Positions 1 through 8,428 are shown, counted from the first letter of the stretch. The stretch is 64,000 nt of DNA from Mucilaginibacter sp. SMC90 (GCF_022811725.1 NZ_CP094527.1:2790001-2854000); one strand, 5' to 3'. Numbers and translations are program-made. The notes: generated by a model not told the origin, from the sequence alone.

Positions 1-1
1 G

Positions 2-850
2 TTATTTAACTGTGGATTTGTCTGCCATTTTGCTTAGCTGAGTGGCTACCCAGGCGTAGCCGTACATGGCAATTGCTTTTGCCTTGCTGTCACGGCTTTT
101 GAAGGTCCAAACATCCTTCATAAATTCCTTATGGTTTTTATTATTCAGTGTATCAAATGCAACTGATATGGTAGGGGTTAATGAATACGCCGAATGCCAG
201 GTGCCAAAAGGAATGAACAATGTTTCGCCCGGGCCTACAACAAAATGTATTGGGGTAGCATCTTTGTATTTCGGATATTTTTCATAATCAGGTTCAAAAA
301 TATTCAATTCTGAACGCCAGGGATCATCTGGTCGCGGATAAAGCATATCTTCCTGTCCGCGCGGGAACACGGTAAAGCGTTTTTCGCCATAAAGCTGTGT
401 TATCCAGGCGTTAAGGTGATAATAATCAATGTGCATGTAAGGAAACCTGCCACCGGGACCGCCAACAAACATTTCAATAGCGCCACCCCATTTACCGATA
501 TTGAACATTTTATTACGCAGCCAGTTTGGCGACGCGTAATTCAGGTCAAGCGGATCCAAAAGCGGCATCAACTCGGGAATGGTTGACGGGATATCGAAAA
601 TCATAGGATAGGGGGCCGGCTTATCTTCAGTGCTGGCCTCAACCATATCCATAACCTGTTTCATGGTGTAAGTAGTGCCCCTGACGTCGGTTTTACGGTC
701 GGGATAATTTTCACGAAACCAATCGGGAGTGAAGAGGCCATTGGCTTTCCAAACCTTAGCAGCTTTGGTGAAAACCAGCGGAATGCCGGGTTTATAATGC
801 TCCTCAATAAACTCCTCGTAAGTGATGTTATCTCTCCTTATAATATCCAT
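2..850 (-). CDS. JmjC-like cupin protein (cupin_8 type, Fe(II)/2-oxoglutarate oxygenase fold)
   Basis: Complete 282-residue protein; the stop codon is at the window edge. The metal triad of cupin_8/JmjC hydroxylases is visible: His140-x-Asp142 in MHIDYYHLNAW and the distal His219 in FGTWHSAYS, with the typical G-E-K-R-F-T-V-F-P strand between them. Family members hydroxylate protein or small-molecule substrates using Fe(II) and 2-oxoglutarate; the substrate here cannot be told. No signal peptide, so probably cytoplasmic. It lies 121 bp downstream of nuoC on the same strand. Placement in the fold is firm, the catalytic role is inferred. Confidence 0.8.
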   Translation of the reverse strand: MDIIRRDNITYEEFIEEHYKPGIPLVFTKAAKVWKANGLFTPDWFRENYPDRKTDVRGTTYTMKQVMDMVEASTEDKPAPYPMIFDIPSTIPELMPLLDPLDLNYASPNWLRNKMFNIGKWGGAIEMFVGGPGGRFPYMHIDYYHLNAWITQLYGEKRFTVFPRGQEDMLYPRPDDPWRSELNIFEPDYEKYPKYKDATPIHFVVGPGETLFIPFGTWHSAYSLTPTISVAFDTLNNKNHKEFMKDVWTFKSRDSKAKAIAMYGYAWVATQLSKMADKSTVK

Positions 851-971
851 GGTTTAATAAATAGGGTTTACAATCTTACTAAAAAGATTTGTTTAAACTA
901 TGGGTATTATACGATAAGGAAAGTAAATAGTTAGGCCCGCCAAACAAAAGTATTTGTCGCAAGGCAAGAGG

Positions 972-1469
972 TTAATCTATCCTGATCCCTTTGTAAAATT
1001 CGGCGTTCTGGTAGTCTTTTCTCAAAGGGAAGCCTTCCCAGTCGTCGGGCAATAAGATCCGGCGAAGATCGGGGTGGCCATCAAAGTAGATGCCTAACAA
1101 ATCGTAGGCTTCGCGTTCATGCCAGTCGGCTGTGCGGTAAACGGAGGTTATACTTTTAAATTCGGGCAGTTCGGCACTTTCTTTCTGATGGGGCTTGCTT
1201 ATCTTTAAAGTAAGCTGAGTTTTGTATGGGATGGAAGCCAAATGGTAAACCACTCCAAAACGGTTTGCATCGTCATTGTAATGCATGCCGCTCAGGCTCG
1301 ACAGGAAATCGAAATAAGTTTTAGGATTGTTGCGTAACTCCATGCATACGGCTGTAATATCATCCGGGTTAATGATCAGAGCGGGTTGCAGGCCGCTAGT
1401 TTCTTCGCCGGTAATTACAGCATCACCAAATTTTTCGGTGAGCAATTGTTTAATATCATCAAAACTCAT
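972..1469 (-). CDS. nuoC: NADH-quinone oxidoreductase subunit C (complex I 30-kDa subunit)
   Basis: 165 residues, the usual length for a stand-alone NuoC. The family signature is present near the C-terminus (WHEREAYDLLGIYF, then HPDLRRILLPDDWEGFPLRKDY). It is a peripheral-arm subunit of proton-pumping complex I. The start codon overlaps the pdxH stop by 4 bp (ATGA), so the two are translationally coupled. nuoC normally follows nuoB directly. Here nuoA-nuoB lie at 7.8-8.9 kb on the opposite strand, and the gene downstream of nuoC is a cupin, not nuoD. Confidence 0.93.
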   Translation of the reverse strand: MSFDDIKQLLTEKFGDAVITGEETSGLQPALIINPDDITAVCMELRNNPKTYFDFLSSLSGMHYNDDANRFGVVYHLASIPYKTQLTLKISKPHQKESAELPEFKSITSVYRTADWHEREAYDLLGIYFDGHPDLRRILLPDDWEGFPLRKDYQNAEFYKGIRID

Positions 1470-2113
1470 GGTGCAAGGCGTACTTTTTTCCAGGTTTTTT
1501 TATCAGTTTTTTTGTACAGAATACGGTCGTGCATGCGGCTTGGTCTTCCTTGCCAAAATTCAACCAGTTGCGGGTTTAAGATGTAGCCACCCCAATAAGA
1601 TGGTTTAGGCACTTCTTTATCGGCATATTCTGCTTCCAGTTCGTTCCATTTTTGCTCCAGTATTTCGCGGCTTTCAATTTCCTGGCTTTGTGGCGATACT
1701 ACTGCACCAACCTGGCTGCCTTTAGGGCGCGAGTGGAAATATTTTTCAGAATCTTCCTTGCTTACCTTTTCAATAGTACCTTCAATACGTACCTGGCGCT
1801 CCAGGCCTCCCCAAAAAAAGGTTAATGCACCTTGCGGATTTTTGGCTATCTCTTTGCCTTTGCGGCTTAAGTAGTTGGTGAAGAATATAAAACCGCCTGT
1901 ATGGAAGCCTTTTAAAAGTACAATGCGAGCCGAAGGCTTGCCGTTTATGGTGGCTGTTGAAAGCGTCATTGCATTGGGTTCATGCAATTTTGCCTCCAAA
2001 GCTTCGTTAAACCATTGTTCAAACTGTTTAATAGGATCACCCTTGGTGCTGTTTTCTGACAGCGTAGATGCGCTGTAATCCTGCCTTAAATTTTGTATTT
2101 CCTGCTGATTCAT
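1466..2113 (-). CDS. pdxH: pyridoxamine 5'-phosphate oxidase
   Basis: 215 residues, normal for PdxH, the FMN enzyme that oxidises pyridoxine/pyridoxamine 5'-phosphate to pyridoxal 5'-phosphate. Conserved segments in order: RIVLLKGF and FFTNYLSRKG (FMN phosphate contacts), VRIEGTIEKVS, YFHSRP-GSQVGAVVSPQSQ (substrate side), and the C-terminal GRPSRMHDRILY block. It is divergent from yqgE across 108 bp and overlaps nuoC by 4 bp. A TAAGTTTG -7 box ends 8 nt before the start codon, suggesting a very short leader. Confidence 0.95.
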   Translation of the reverse strand: MNQQEIQNLRQDYSASTLSENSTKGDPIKQFEQWFNEALEAKLHEPNAMTLSTATINGKPSARIVLLKGFHTGGFIFFTNYLSRKGKEIAKNPQGALTFFWGGLERQVRIEGTIEKVSKEDSEKYFHSRPKGSQVGAVVSPQSQEIESREILEQKWNELEAEYADKEVPKPSYWGGYILNPQLVEFWQGRPSRMHDRILYKKTDKKTWKKVRLAP

Positions 2114-2120
2114 TTTAATG

Positions 2121-2128
2121 CAAACTTA
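2121..2128 (-). promoter_or_regulatory. candidate -7 box for pdxH-nuoC (TAAGTTTG)
   Basis: Exact match to the Bacteroidota -7 consensus TAnnTTTG on the minus strand, 8 bp upstream of the pdxH ATG. It implies a nearly leaderless transcript. No convincing -33 TTTG was seen, which is common in this phylum. Confidence 0.4.
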
Positions 2129-2180
2129 CAAATTAATTAAGCCGTATATAATGATGTAAATCATTATTCATAATTGAACA

Positions 2181-2188
2181 TATTTTTG
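2181..2188 (+). promoter_or_regulatory. candidate -7 box for yqgE (TATTTTTG)
   Basis: Exact TAnnTTTG match 34 bp upstream of the yqgE start, inside the 108-bp pdxH/yqgE divergent gap. No clear -33 partner. Confidence 0.4.
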
Positions 2189-2221
2189 CTATGCTTGTTA
2201 TGTATTTAAACGCTAAACTTT

Positions 2222-2785
2222 ATGCTTAGTCCAATAGCGGCCGCGGCAGGCCATTTACTTATTTCGGAACCTTTTATGATGGATCCGAATTTTAAGAGAT
2301 CGGTAATAATTTTAACAGAATACTCTGAGGAAGGTGCTATGGGCTTTATTCTGAACCATCAAAGCGAATATTTATTGGGCGATGTGCTACCTGATGTTTC
2401 TTATTCGGAGATGCCTGTTTATGAGGGAGGCCCCGTAGCAAAAAATACATTACACTTTATTCATTGTGCTCCTGATAAAATAGAAGGGGGAATTGAAATA
2501 GCCGATGGCCTGTATTGGGGAGGTGATTTTGAACAAGTTAAATACCTGGTATCCAATTACCAGTTAAGCACCGAAGAAATTAAATTTTTTGCCGGATACT
2601 CTGGTTGGACGCCAAAACAACTTGATGAAGAAATAAAAGACGATAGCTGGATAGTGACCAACAAGTTTGATGTAGAAACATTATTTACCCTTGACGAGCA
2701 AAATCTATGGCGACAGGTAGTGATCAGTCTTGGCCAACGCTACGCCCACATTGCTAATTTTCCGGAAAATCCGGCGTTGAATTAG
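2222..2785 (+). CDS. YqgE/AlgH family protein
   Basis: 187 residues, the usual family length. The N-terminal block GHLLISEPFMMDPNFKRSV followed by GAMGFILNH is diagnostic for YqgE/AlgH (DUF179). The family has a conserved fold and no settled biochemical activity; AlgH was first linked to alginate regulation in Pseudomonas. Convergent with purE across a strong bidirectional hairpin. Confidence 0.9.
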   Translation: MLSPIAAAAGHLLISEPFMMDPNFKRSVIILTEYSEEGAMGFILNHQSEYLLGDVLPDVSYSEMPVYEGGPVAKNTLHFIHCAPDKIEGGIEIADGLYWGGDFEQVKYLVSNYQLSTEEIKFFAGYSGWTPKQLDEEIKDDSWIVTNKFDVETLFTLDEQNLWRQVVISLGQRYAHIANFPENPALN

Positions 2786-2788
2786 TGT

Positions 2789-2932
2789 GAGAGATTAAAG
2801 GTTGGAGATTAGTGATTAGACTATAATATTTAGAAATGAGAAAAGGCCGTAGTAAACTATGGCCTTTTCTCATTTCTAATTTGTATAAGCTTGAGCTAAC
2901 TAATCTCTAATCTCCAACCTCTAATCACTATC
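2789..2932. terminator. nested bidirectional terminator between yqgE and purE
   Basis: An inner near-perfect inverted repeat (about 2834-2877, AAATGAGAAAAGGCC paired with GGCCTTTTCTCATTT) is enclosed by imperfect outer arms of about 30 bp (2789-2820 and 2899-2932). The stem has A-rich and T-rich flanks, so it can end transcription from both convergent genes. The right outer arm runs into the 3' end of purE. Confidence 0.75.
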
Positions 2933-3418
2933 CTCCATTTCCCTTGCCGATTCTTCAACTTTCTTTTTAAGGTTTTCTTTGAAGTCGATGAGGTTTTTAA
3001 CAAGGTATTCATCTCCGGTTGATAGGATCTGAGCGGCAAGGATCCCTGCGTTTTTGGCTGCATTTAAAGCAACTGTTGCAACCGGGATACCGTTTGGCAT
3101 TTGCAATATGGATAGGATGGAATCCCAGCCATCGATAGAGTTACTTGACTTTACAGGTACGCCAATCACCGGCAAGTGCGTTAATGAGGCTACCATGCCC
3201 GGCAAATGTGCTGCACCACCGGCACCAGCAATGATTACCTTTATACCACGATCAGCAGCGGCGCGTGCATAGCTGAACATGCGATCAGGTGTGCGGTGGG
3301 CCGATACTACGGTTATTTCGTATTCAACGCCTAATTCGGCTAAAACATCGGCAGCATCCTGCATTACATTCAGATCGGATTTGCTGCCCATTATAATGGC
3401 GACTTTTGTAGTACTCAT
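2921..3418 (-). CDS. purE: N5-carboxyaminoimidazole ribonucleotide mutase
   Basis: 165 residues, class I PurE length. Conserved blocks: [22 protein letters not shown] with the catalytic His, and [14 protein letters not shown]. It converts N5-CAIR (made by PurK) to CAIR in purine synthesis. The gene order purK then purE is reversed compared with the usual purEK, and the two are separated by a 110-bp spacer filled by a perfect palindromic repeat. Confidence 0.96.
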   Translation of the reverse strand: MSTTKVAIIMGSKSDLNVMQDAADVLAELGVEYEITVVSAHRTPDRMFSYARAAADRGIKVIIAGAGGAAHLPGMVASLTHLPVIGVPVKSSNSIDGWDSILSILQMPNGIPVATVALNAAKNAGILAAQILSTGDEYLVKNLIDFKENLKKKVEESAREMEDSD

Positions 3419-3433
3419 GGTTTTATTTTATAA

Positions 3434-3513
3434 GCGTCATTGCGAGGTACGAAGCAATCCCTGATTAGCAGGTTCGCTCTCGTTTGCGATTGCTTCGTAC
3501 CTCGCAATGACGC
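3434..3513. repeat. REP-like palindromic element, copy 1 (perfect 26-bp arms)
   Basis: Arms at 3434-3459 and 3488-3513 are exact reverse complements, beginning GCGTCATTGCGAGG, around a 28-bp loop. It occupies the purK-purE spacer. Related copies lie at 29.9, 54.0, 61.6 and 61.7 kb. The short peptides such elements encode in one frame (HCEVRSNP) recur as spurious proteins in databases. Confidence 0.85.
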
Positions 3514-3528
3514 GTGGTTATCTTTGTG

Positions 3529-4668
3529 TTAACTTATTACTTTTAACGTTTTCTGCACAAAACGTGCTTTTTCAATAGCTTTCTCCCTGTCTGCATCTAC
3601 AATAGTAACGTGCCCCATTTTCCTGAAAGGTTTAGTTAGCGCTTTACCATAAAGGTGAATGTACACTCCCGGCACTTTCAATACCTTTTCGATACCCTGG
3701 TAAATAGCGGGGCCTTCGTAACCGGCTTCACCTAAAACGTTTACCATAATGGCATTGTTTAGGCAGGCAGTATCGCCCAATGGCTGATTAAATATCGCCC
3801 TTAGATGCTGTTCAAACTGTGACACTACGTTGCCCTCAATGGTTTGGTGGCCGCTGTTATGCGGGCGCGGGGCAAGTTCATTCACCAGGATGCGGCCTTG
3901 CTTATCTAAAAACATTTCGACAGCCAGTAAACCTACAATTTTAAGACTCTCAGCAATTTTCTTGGCTATCTGTTCTGCCTTTTGCTGTACGGCGAATGGG
4001 AGGGTAGATGGGGCTATCAAAAATTCAACAAGGTTGGCTTTGGGGTTAAACTCCATTTCAACCATTGGGAAAGTGCTAACCTCGCCGTTTTCGTTACGGG
4101 CAACAATTATCGCAATCTCTTTTTCAAAATCGATCCATTGCTCAATAAGGCTCGGTTCTTTAAAAGCACCGGCAAGGTAACTTTCGTCAATAACTTTATA
4201 TACGCCTTTACCGTCATAGCCATCCTTACGCAGTTTTTGAATATAAGGGAAAGGGATCAGGCTTTGTTGAAGCTGCTGTGGCGAAGATATGATCTGGAAA
4301 TCGGCTGTAGGGATATCGTTTTCTTTAAAAAACTGCTTTTGAAGGCCTTTATCCTGGATCAAGCGGATAATGCGCGATTGCGGATAAACCAGTACACCCT
4401 CTTTTTCGAGCTGTTCAAGGGCATCAACGTTAACCTTCTCTATTTCAATAGTTAGCAGGTCGACAGTTTTGCCGAAGTTATATACCGTTTCGTAATCGCC
4501 CAATGAACCTACAGTAAACTCATCACAAAGTTTACGGCATGGCGCTTCCCTGTCGGGATCAAGTATTTTAACAGTAACGTTATAGTTTATGGCTTGCTGT
4601 ATCAGCATGCGGCCTAACTGCCCGCCGCCTAAAATACCCAGTTTTAAATCTCCGTAAAATGCTTTCAT
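3529..4668 (-). CDS. purK: 5-(carboxyamino)imidazole ribonucleotide synthase
   Basis: 379 residues, normal PurK size, ATP-grasp fold. The N-terminal GILGGGQLGRML nucleotide-fold motif and the C-terminal ATP-grasp metal-binding block (AVEMFLD, then NELAPRPHNSGH) are intact. It carboxylates AIR with bicarbonate and ATP to N5-CAIR, the PurE substrate. Upstream of purE on the same strand; co-transcription would have to pass through the 26-bp-arm hairpin in the spacer. Confidence 0.95.
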   Translation of the reverse strand: MKAFYGDLKLGILGGGQLGRMLIQQAINYNVTVKILDPDREAPCRKLCDEFTVGSLGDYETVYNFGKTVDLLTIEIEKVNVDALEQLEKEGVLVYPQSRIIRLIQDKGLQKQFFKENDIPTADFQIISSPQQLQQSLIPFPYIQKLRKDGYDGKGVYKVIDESYLAGAFKEPSLIEQWIDFEKEIAIIVARNENGEVSTFPMVEMEFNPKANLVEFLIAPSTLPFAVQQKAEQIAKKIAESLKIVGLLAVEMFLDKQGRILVNELAPRPHNSGHQTIEGNVVSQFEQHLRAIFNQPLGDTACLNNAIMVNVLGEAGYEGPAIYQGIEKVLKVPGVYIHLYGKALTKPFRKMGHVTIVDADREKAIEKARFVQKTLKVIS

Positions 4669-4733
4669 ATTTGAAGATGCAAGTTTAGCCTAAATCTTTC
4701 AAAAAGCCTATAAATGCTTTAAACAACAATAGC

Positions 4734-5123
4734 TTAACGACGTTTTTTGGTCATCAGGTAATAAAACACACTGTGTACTACTATAAAACTGATGGCTGTA
4801 ATGAAGTAAACAGCTTTATTTTCGGGGCTCAATTGCAGGCGAAAAGCAGTAATAGTAAATACAATGGAACCTGCATAATACAGCACCAGCCTAATAGACA
4901 AATTGTTGTAATACGCAGGGTTAACCAGAAACAAGGCAGGGAGCGACATTACAAAAATGATAATGTTAAGAAACGCTACTCCTTCAGATATAGAAGGCAA
5001 TATCGCCTTCAGATCTTCGCCTACGCCTTTATGCTGAAGTGCATAATAGATACAGCTTGCTACTATGGATATGATTACAGAAAAAAGAAAAGTTTTGAAA
5101 AGTTGCCTGGCGAGTGCCTTCAT
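4734..5123 (-). CDS. small four-helix membrane protein, unknown function
   Basis: 129 residues, not recognised. Hydrophobic segments at about 11-30, 48-68, 76-97 and 104-123 predict four transmembrane helices, with a basic N-terminus (KALARQLFK) and a KKRR C-terminal tail, so both ends are probably cytoplasmic. It sits 65 bp upstream of purK on the same strand. No catalytic motif seen. Confidence 0.55.
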   Translation of the reverse strand: MKALARQLFKTFLFSVIISIVASCIYYALQHKGVGEDLKAILPSISEGVAFLNIIIFVMSLPALFLVNPAYYNNLSIRLVLYYAGSIVFTITAFRLQLSPENKAVYFITAISFIVVHSVFYYLMTKKRR

Positions 5124-5526
5124 AGTGATATTTTATTGATATGGGTTGCCGCTGATTGCGGTGTATTAACATCATGCAAAGAAACGCAACTGCCGGCAAA
5201 ATGCGTTAATCCCAATGTCACAAATTGACAGTACGTAAATCTGTTAATCTCGGAGAGCAATGTCTTGAATGAGGGAGATCGCTTTTAACCACATGTAGAT
5301 TAAAAACAATAAATGAAAAATTTTCACACTAATTTTTGCGTATTAATCGAATTGAATCAATTTAAGATTCGTGTAATTCGATTAATTGTAGAGAGCTTGC
5401 AAGGCATTTGTGTAGAAATTCTTCAGCATGAGATTAGTAAAACAGATCGAATTATTTAAACGCGATTCCCTGTGTCTTGAATCTTGTATCCTGATTCTTG
5501 TTTCTCTTATTATCTTTACGCCGCTT
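5124..5526. other. intergenic region with an A+T-rich hairpin
   Basis: A 403-bp divergent gap. It contains an inverted repeat with 12-bp perfect arms (ATTAATCGAATT at 5342-5353, its complement at 5375-5386) and a nested GAATC/GATTC stem in the loop. No T-tract follows, so it could be an operator or RNA structure. Possible coding from 5428 is judged a false N-terminal extension of the glycosyltransferase. Otherwise nothing recognised. Confidence 0.5.
5511..5518 (+). promoter_or_regulatory. candidate -7 box for the GT2 gene (TATCTTTA)
   Basis: One mismatch from TAnnTTTG, placed 8 bp before the ATG at 5527. It supports the downstream start, because the upstream alternative start (5428) would precede the promoter. 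Confidence 0.3.
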
Positions 5527-6408
5527 ATGAAAGTATCCGGTTTTACCTTTATCAGGAACGCAGTACGTAACGATTATCCAATTGTTGAGGCTATTACATC
5601 GATATTACCGCTTTGCGATGAGTTTATTGTAGTGGTGGGCAATTCGGATGATGGCACCCGTGGACTGATCGAGGCTATCAACTCGCCAATTATCAAAATT
5701 ATTGACTCGGTTTGGGATGAGTCATTGCGGGAGGGTGGAAAGGTTTTCGCCGCCGAAACTGATAAGGCATTTGAAGCCATATCGCCTGATGCCGACTGGT
5801 GTTTCTATATCCAGGGCGATGAAGCGGTACATGAAAAATATCACCCGCTCATCAAAAAGGAAATGCAGGATGCCTTAAATAAACCTAACATTGAGGGATT
5901 ACTTTTTAAATACTTGCATTTTTATGGCTCGTATGATTATTACGGACATTCAAGGCGCTGGTATCGTCGGGAGATTCGTTTACTGAAGAATATTAAAGGA
6001 ATCCATTCCTATCGCGATGCGCAAGGTTTCAGGCTTGACGACCGCAAAATAAATGTAAAGCTCATCGACGCTTATATCTATCATTACGGCTGGGCAAAAC
6101 CGCCGCAAGGGTTAACCAGTAAGGTGCGTAACTTTAATAAGTTTTATCACGACGAAACCTGGTTTGCCGAACACCTGCCCGAAACTTATGAATTTGATTA
6201 CGGCAATGCAGATCGCCTGATCCATTTTACCGGCACTCACCCAGCACCTATGCAAAAACGCATAGCCGCCACCAACTGGAATGTCGATTTCGACTCAAAA
6301 AAGTTAAGGGCAGGTATGGACTTCCGCCGCAAAGCATTGCAAAAGATAGAAGACGTTACTGGCTGGCGCGTTGGTGAGTATAAGAATTATAAGATAGTGG
6401 AGCGGTAA
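5527..6408 (+). CDS. glycosyltransferase family 2 protein
   Basis: 293 residues from the chosen ATG. The family N-terminus MKVSGFTFIRNAV and the donor-site region (DADWCFYIQGDEAVHE, a D-x-D-like acidic cluster) identify a GT-A fold transferase of the kind that decorates cell-surface glycans. An ATG at 5428 in frame would add 33 residues (containing CILILVSLII), but these are not family-like and precede a candidate -7 box, so 5527 is preferred. Donor and acceptor sugars unknown. It stands alone, with a REP-like element downstream. Confidence 0.82.
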   Translation: MKVSGFTFIRNAVRNDYPIVEAITSILPLCDEFIVVVGNSDDGTRGLIEAINSPIIKIIDSVWDESLREGGKVFAAETDKAFEAISPDADWCFYIQGDEAVHEKYHPLIKKEMQDALNKPNIEGLLFKYLHFYGSYDYYGHSRRWYRREIRLLKNIKGIHSYRDAQGFRLDDRKINVKLIDAYIYHYGWAKPPQGLTSKVRNFNKFYHDETWFAEHLPETYEFDYGNADRLIHFTGTHPAPMQKRIAATNWNVDFDSKKLRAGMDFRRKALQKIEDVTGWRVGEYKNYKIVER

Positions 6409-6431
6409 CATCTTATTGAGCCGACAAGATT

Positions 6432-6521
6432 TTGTCATTCTGAGCGATAGCGAAGAATCTTCTTCGACATGCAGAACCGTTATACAGGGCGAAGAAGATG
6501 CTTCGTACCTCAGCATGACAA
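6432..6521. repeat. REP-like palindromic element, variant type (TTGTCATTCTGAG ends)
   Basis: The ends TTGTCATTCTGAG and CTCAGCATGACAA are near-complementary, and the inner CGAAGAA-TCTTCTTCG stretches also pair. It resembles the TGTCATTGCGAGG family but is a distinct subtype, filling the gap between the convergent GT2 and flavoprotein genes. Confidence 0.7.
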
Positions 6522-6585
6522 GGGGCAAATGAAACGGGAGGCAGGCGATAATCAACGAAATCAACGTAATCAAAAAAATCGACGG

Positions 6586-7800
6586 TCATATGTTCTGCGC
6601 AATAACAAAACCGCTTGCCCAGGCCCATTGAAAATTATAGCCGCCAAGCCAGCCGGTAACATCCACGCATTCACCTCCAAAAAATAGTCCGGGTACCTTC
6701 TTAGCTTCCAGTGTTTTGGATGAGAGTTCATCGGTAGCTACACCGCCGCGCATTACTTCGGCTTTGTCATAACCTTTATCGCCGGCAGGTTTAACTTTAA
6801 AATCATGAATGAGTGCGCTAATGCTTTCTATTTCGGCTTTAGTGAGCGACGCCATGTTTTTTTCAGAAGGGAGTTTATCACTTAAAGCTTCGGCAAATTT
6901 GCGGGTATATAAGGATGCTATATAGGCCAGCAGCATTTTTTTACCGTTGGTTTCTTTTTCCTGTTGAATAAGGTCGGCAATGTTTTGATTGGGGAGCAGA
7001 TCGATATTGATGGTTTCGCCGGGCTTCCAGTAAGAGGAAATCTGTAATATGGCTGGTCCGCTGAGGCCCCAGTGGGTAAACAGGATATTTTCTTCAAAAC
7101 TGGCCTTGTCATTCCAAACACGGCAAAAAATGCTGTTACCTGATAGTTGCTCGTACCAGGGCTGGTCTTTGCCGGTAATGGTGAGCGGCACCAGGGCAGG
7201 GGCGGTATCGGCAACTTTTAAACCGAAATTGCGGGCCGTTCGCAAACCAAAATCAGTAGCGCCCATTTTGGGGATGGGTAAACCTCCTGCTGCCATTACT
7301 ACACTGGTGGCGCTTACGTACTCCTGTTTGCCGTTAACTTCGGCGCGTACTGTAAAGCCATCGTCAGTTTTTTCAACTATTTTAACCTCGGCATTAACCC
7401 AGATCTCCTGCCCAAGATCATCGCACAGGTTTGTGAAAACCTCAACCACATCTTTAGCTTTATCACTTACCGGGAAAAGCTGACCTAACGTTTTTTCCTT
7501 GCCGGTGATGCCGTAGGTTTCAAAAAAGCTGATGGTATCATCAACCGTCCACTGCGAAAAGGCTGATTTACAGAAATGTGGGTTTTGCGAAATAAACTGC
7601 TGATCGGTAGCGTAAAGATTGGTGTAGTTACAACGACCACCGCCGCTGATGAGGATCTTGGCACCAACGCGGTCGTTTTTTTCAAGCACCAGTACACGCT
7701 TGCCTAAAAAGCCGGCCTGTACGGCGCACATGAGGCCGCATGCGCCTCCGCCAATTATTATAGCGTCAAAATCTGTTTGTTTTACTAAATTTGTACTCAT
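6586..7800 (-). CDS. NAD(P)/FAD-dependent oxidoreductase, HI0933/BaiN family
   Basis: 404 residues from the ATG at 7800. The N-terminal dinucleotide fold IIGGGACGLMCAVQAG, then VLVLEKNDRVGAKILISGGG and GRCNYTN, are diagnostic for the HI0933-like family of flavoproteins. The C-terminal GGVATDEL and GLFFGGECVDVTGWLGGYN-type block is also present. Substrate unknown for most members. A 39-residue in-frame extension to 7917 would overlap nuoA and has no family match. The start codon overlaps the nuoA start codon on the other strand by two bases. Confidence 0.88.
   Translation of the reverse strand: MSTNLVKQTDFDAIIIGGGACGLMCAVQAGFLGKRVLVLEKNDRVGAKILISGGGRCNYTNLYATDQQFISQNPHFCKSAFSQWTVDDTISFFETYGITGKEKTLGQLFPVSDKAKDVVEVFTNLCDDLGQEIWVNAEVKIVEKTDDGFTVRAEVNGKQEYVSATSVVMAAGGLPIPKMGATDFGLRTARNFGLKVADTAPALVPLTITGKDQPWYEQLSGNSIFCRVWNDKASFEENILFTHWGLSGPAILQISSYWKPGETINIDLLPNQNIADLIQQEKETNGKKMLLAYIASLYTRKFAEALSDKLPSEKNMASLTKAEIESISALIHDFKVKPAGDKGYDKAEVMRGGVATDELSSKTLEAKKVPGLFFGGECVDVTGWLGGYNFQWAWASGFVIAQNI
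7786..7793 (+). promoter_or_regulatory. candidate -7 box for nuoA (TAAATTTG), leaderless geometry
   Basis: Exact TAnnTTTG match ending 5 bp before the nuoA ATG, inside the first codons of the divergent flavoprotein gene. Transcription would start at or beside the A of the start codon. No -33 TTTG at the expected spacing. Confidence 0.4.
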
Positions 7801-8428
7801 GACGGATGTTTCGCAAATATCAGAATTTGGAAAGATACTCATCTTTATTATTACGGGGATAATAATGGTGTGTGTGATATTTTTTATCAACAGACTTTTA
7901 GCACCCAATAATCCCAATGCCGAAAAATTAAGCTCGTACGAATGCGGCGAAGAACCAACCGGTAATGCCTGGTTGCCCTTTAACCCGCGCTTTTATGTTA
8001 TAGCACTGGTTTTCCTGCTGTTTGATGTGGAGATGGTTTTTATTTTTCCATGGGCAACGGTGTTTGGCAGCCATGAAATTGCTGCGCAGGATGCGCGCTG
8101 GGGCTGGCTTTCACTTGCCGAGATGTTTGTGTTTTTGGGCATCCTGATTATAGGTTTAATATACGTTTGGCGCAAAGGCGACCTTGACTGGATAAAACCT
8201 ACTCCAGTTGTACCGCATACCGATGTGCATATCCCCTCATCGCTTTACGAACAATTAAACCAGGAACAAGGCCGCTTCACGGTAAAGGCTTTTAATGCTG
8301 ATACTATAACAGCAACTGCAACTGCAACTGCTGCTGCCACTGCGACTACTACTGCTGCTCCTCCAACAGTTGAGCCCGCCCGCAAACCTATGTTTAAACC
8401 AACCTTTAAAAAGCCTGCAAATGAGTAA
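7799..8428 (+). CDS. nuoA: NADH-quinone oxidoreductase subunit A with long Ala/Thr-rich tail
   Basis: 209 residues from ATG 7799. The NuoA core (residues 1-140) has three transmembrane helices and the signature SYECGEEP, then [21 protein letters not shown], with the acidic residues of the membrane arm. NuoA is usually 120-150 residues. Here about 70 extra residues follow GDLDWIKP, including a run of alternating Thr/Ala (about 167-184) coded by ACT/GCA-type triplets, then a basic Pro/Lys end. Longer upstream starts overlap the divergent gene and are not family-like. nuoB starts 8 bp before this stop. Confidence 0.93.
   Translation: MTDVSQISEFGKILIFIITGIIMVCVIFFINRLLAPNNPNAEKLSSYECGEEPTGNAWLPFNPRFYVIALVFLLFDVEMVFIFPWATVFGSHEIAAQDARWGWLSLAEMFVFLGILIIGLIYVWRKGDLDWIKPTPVVPHTDVHIPSSLYEQLNQEQGRFTVKAFNADTITATATATAAATATTTAAPPTVEPARKPMFKPTFKKPANE

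Noticed and set aside
5428..5526. N-terminal extension of the GT2 protein
   Set aside because: The family start motif is at 5527, the extra residues are not family-like, and a near -7 box lies just before 5527.
7649..7798. Upstream extension of NuoA by 50 residues
   Set aside because: Runs over the flavoprotein start; residues are not NuoA-like.
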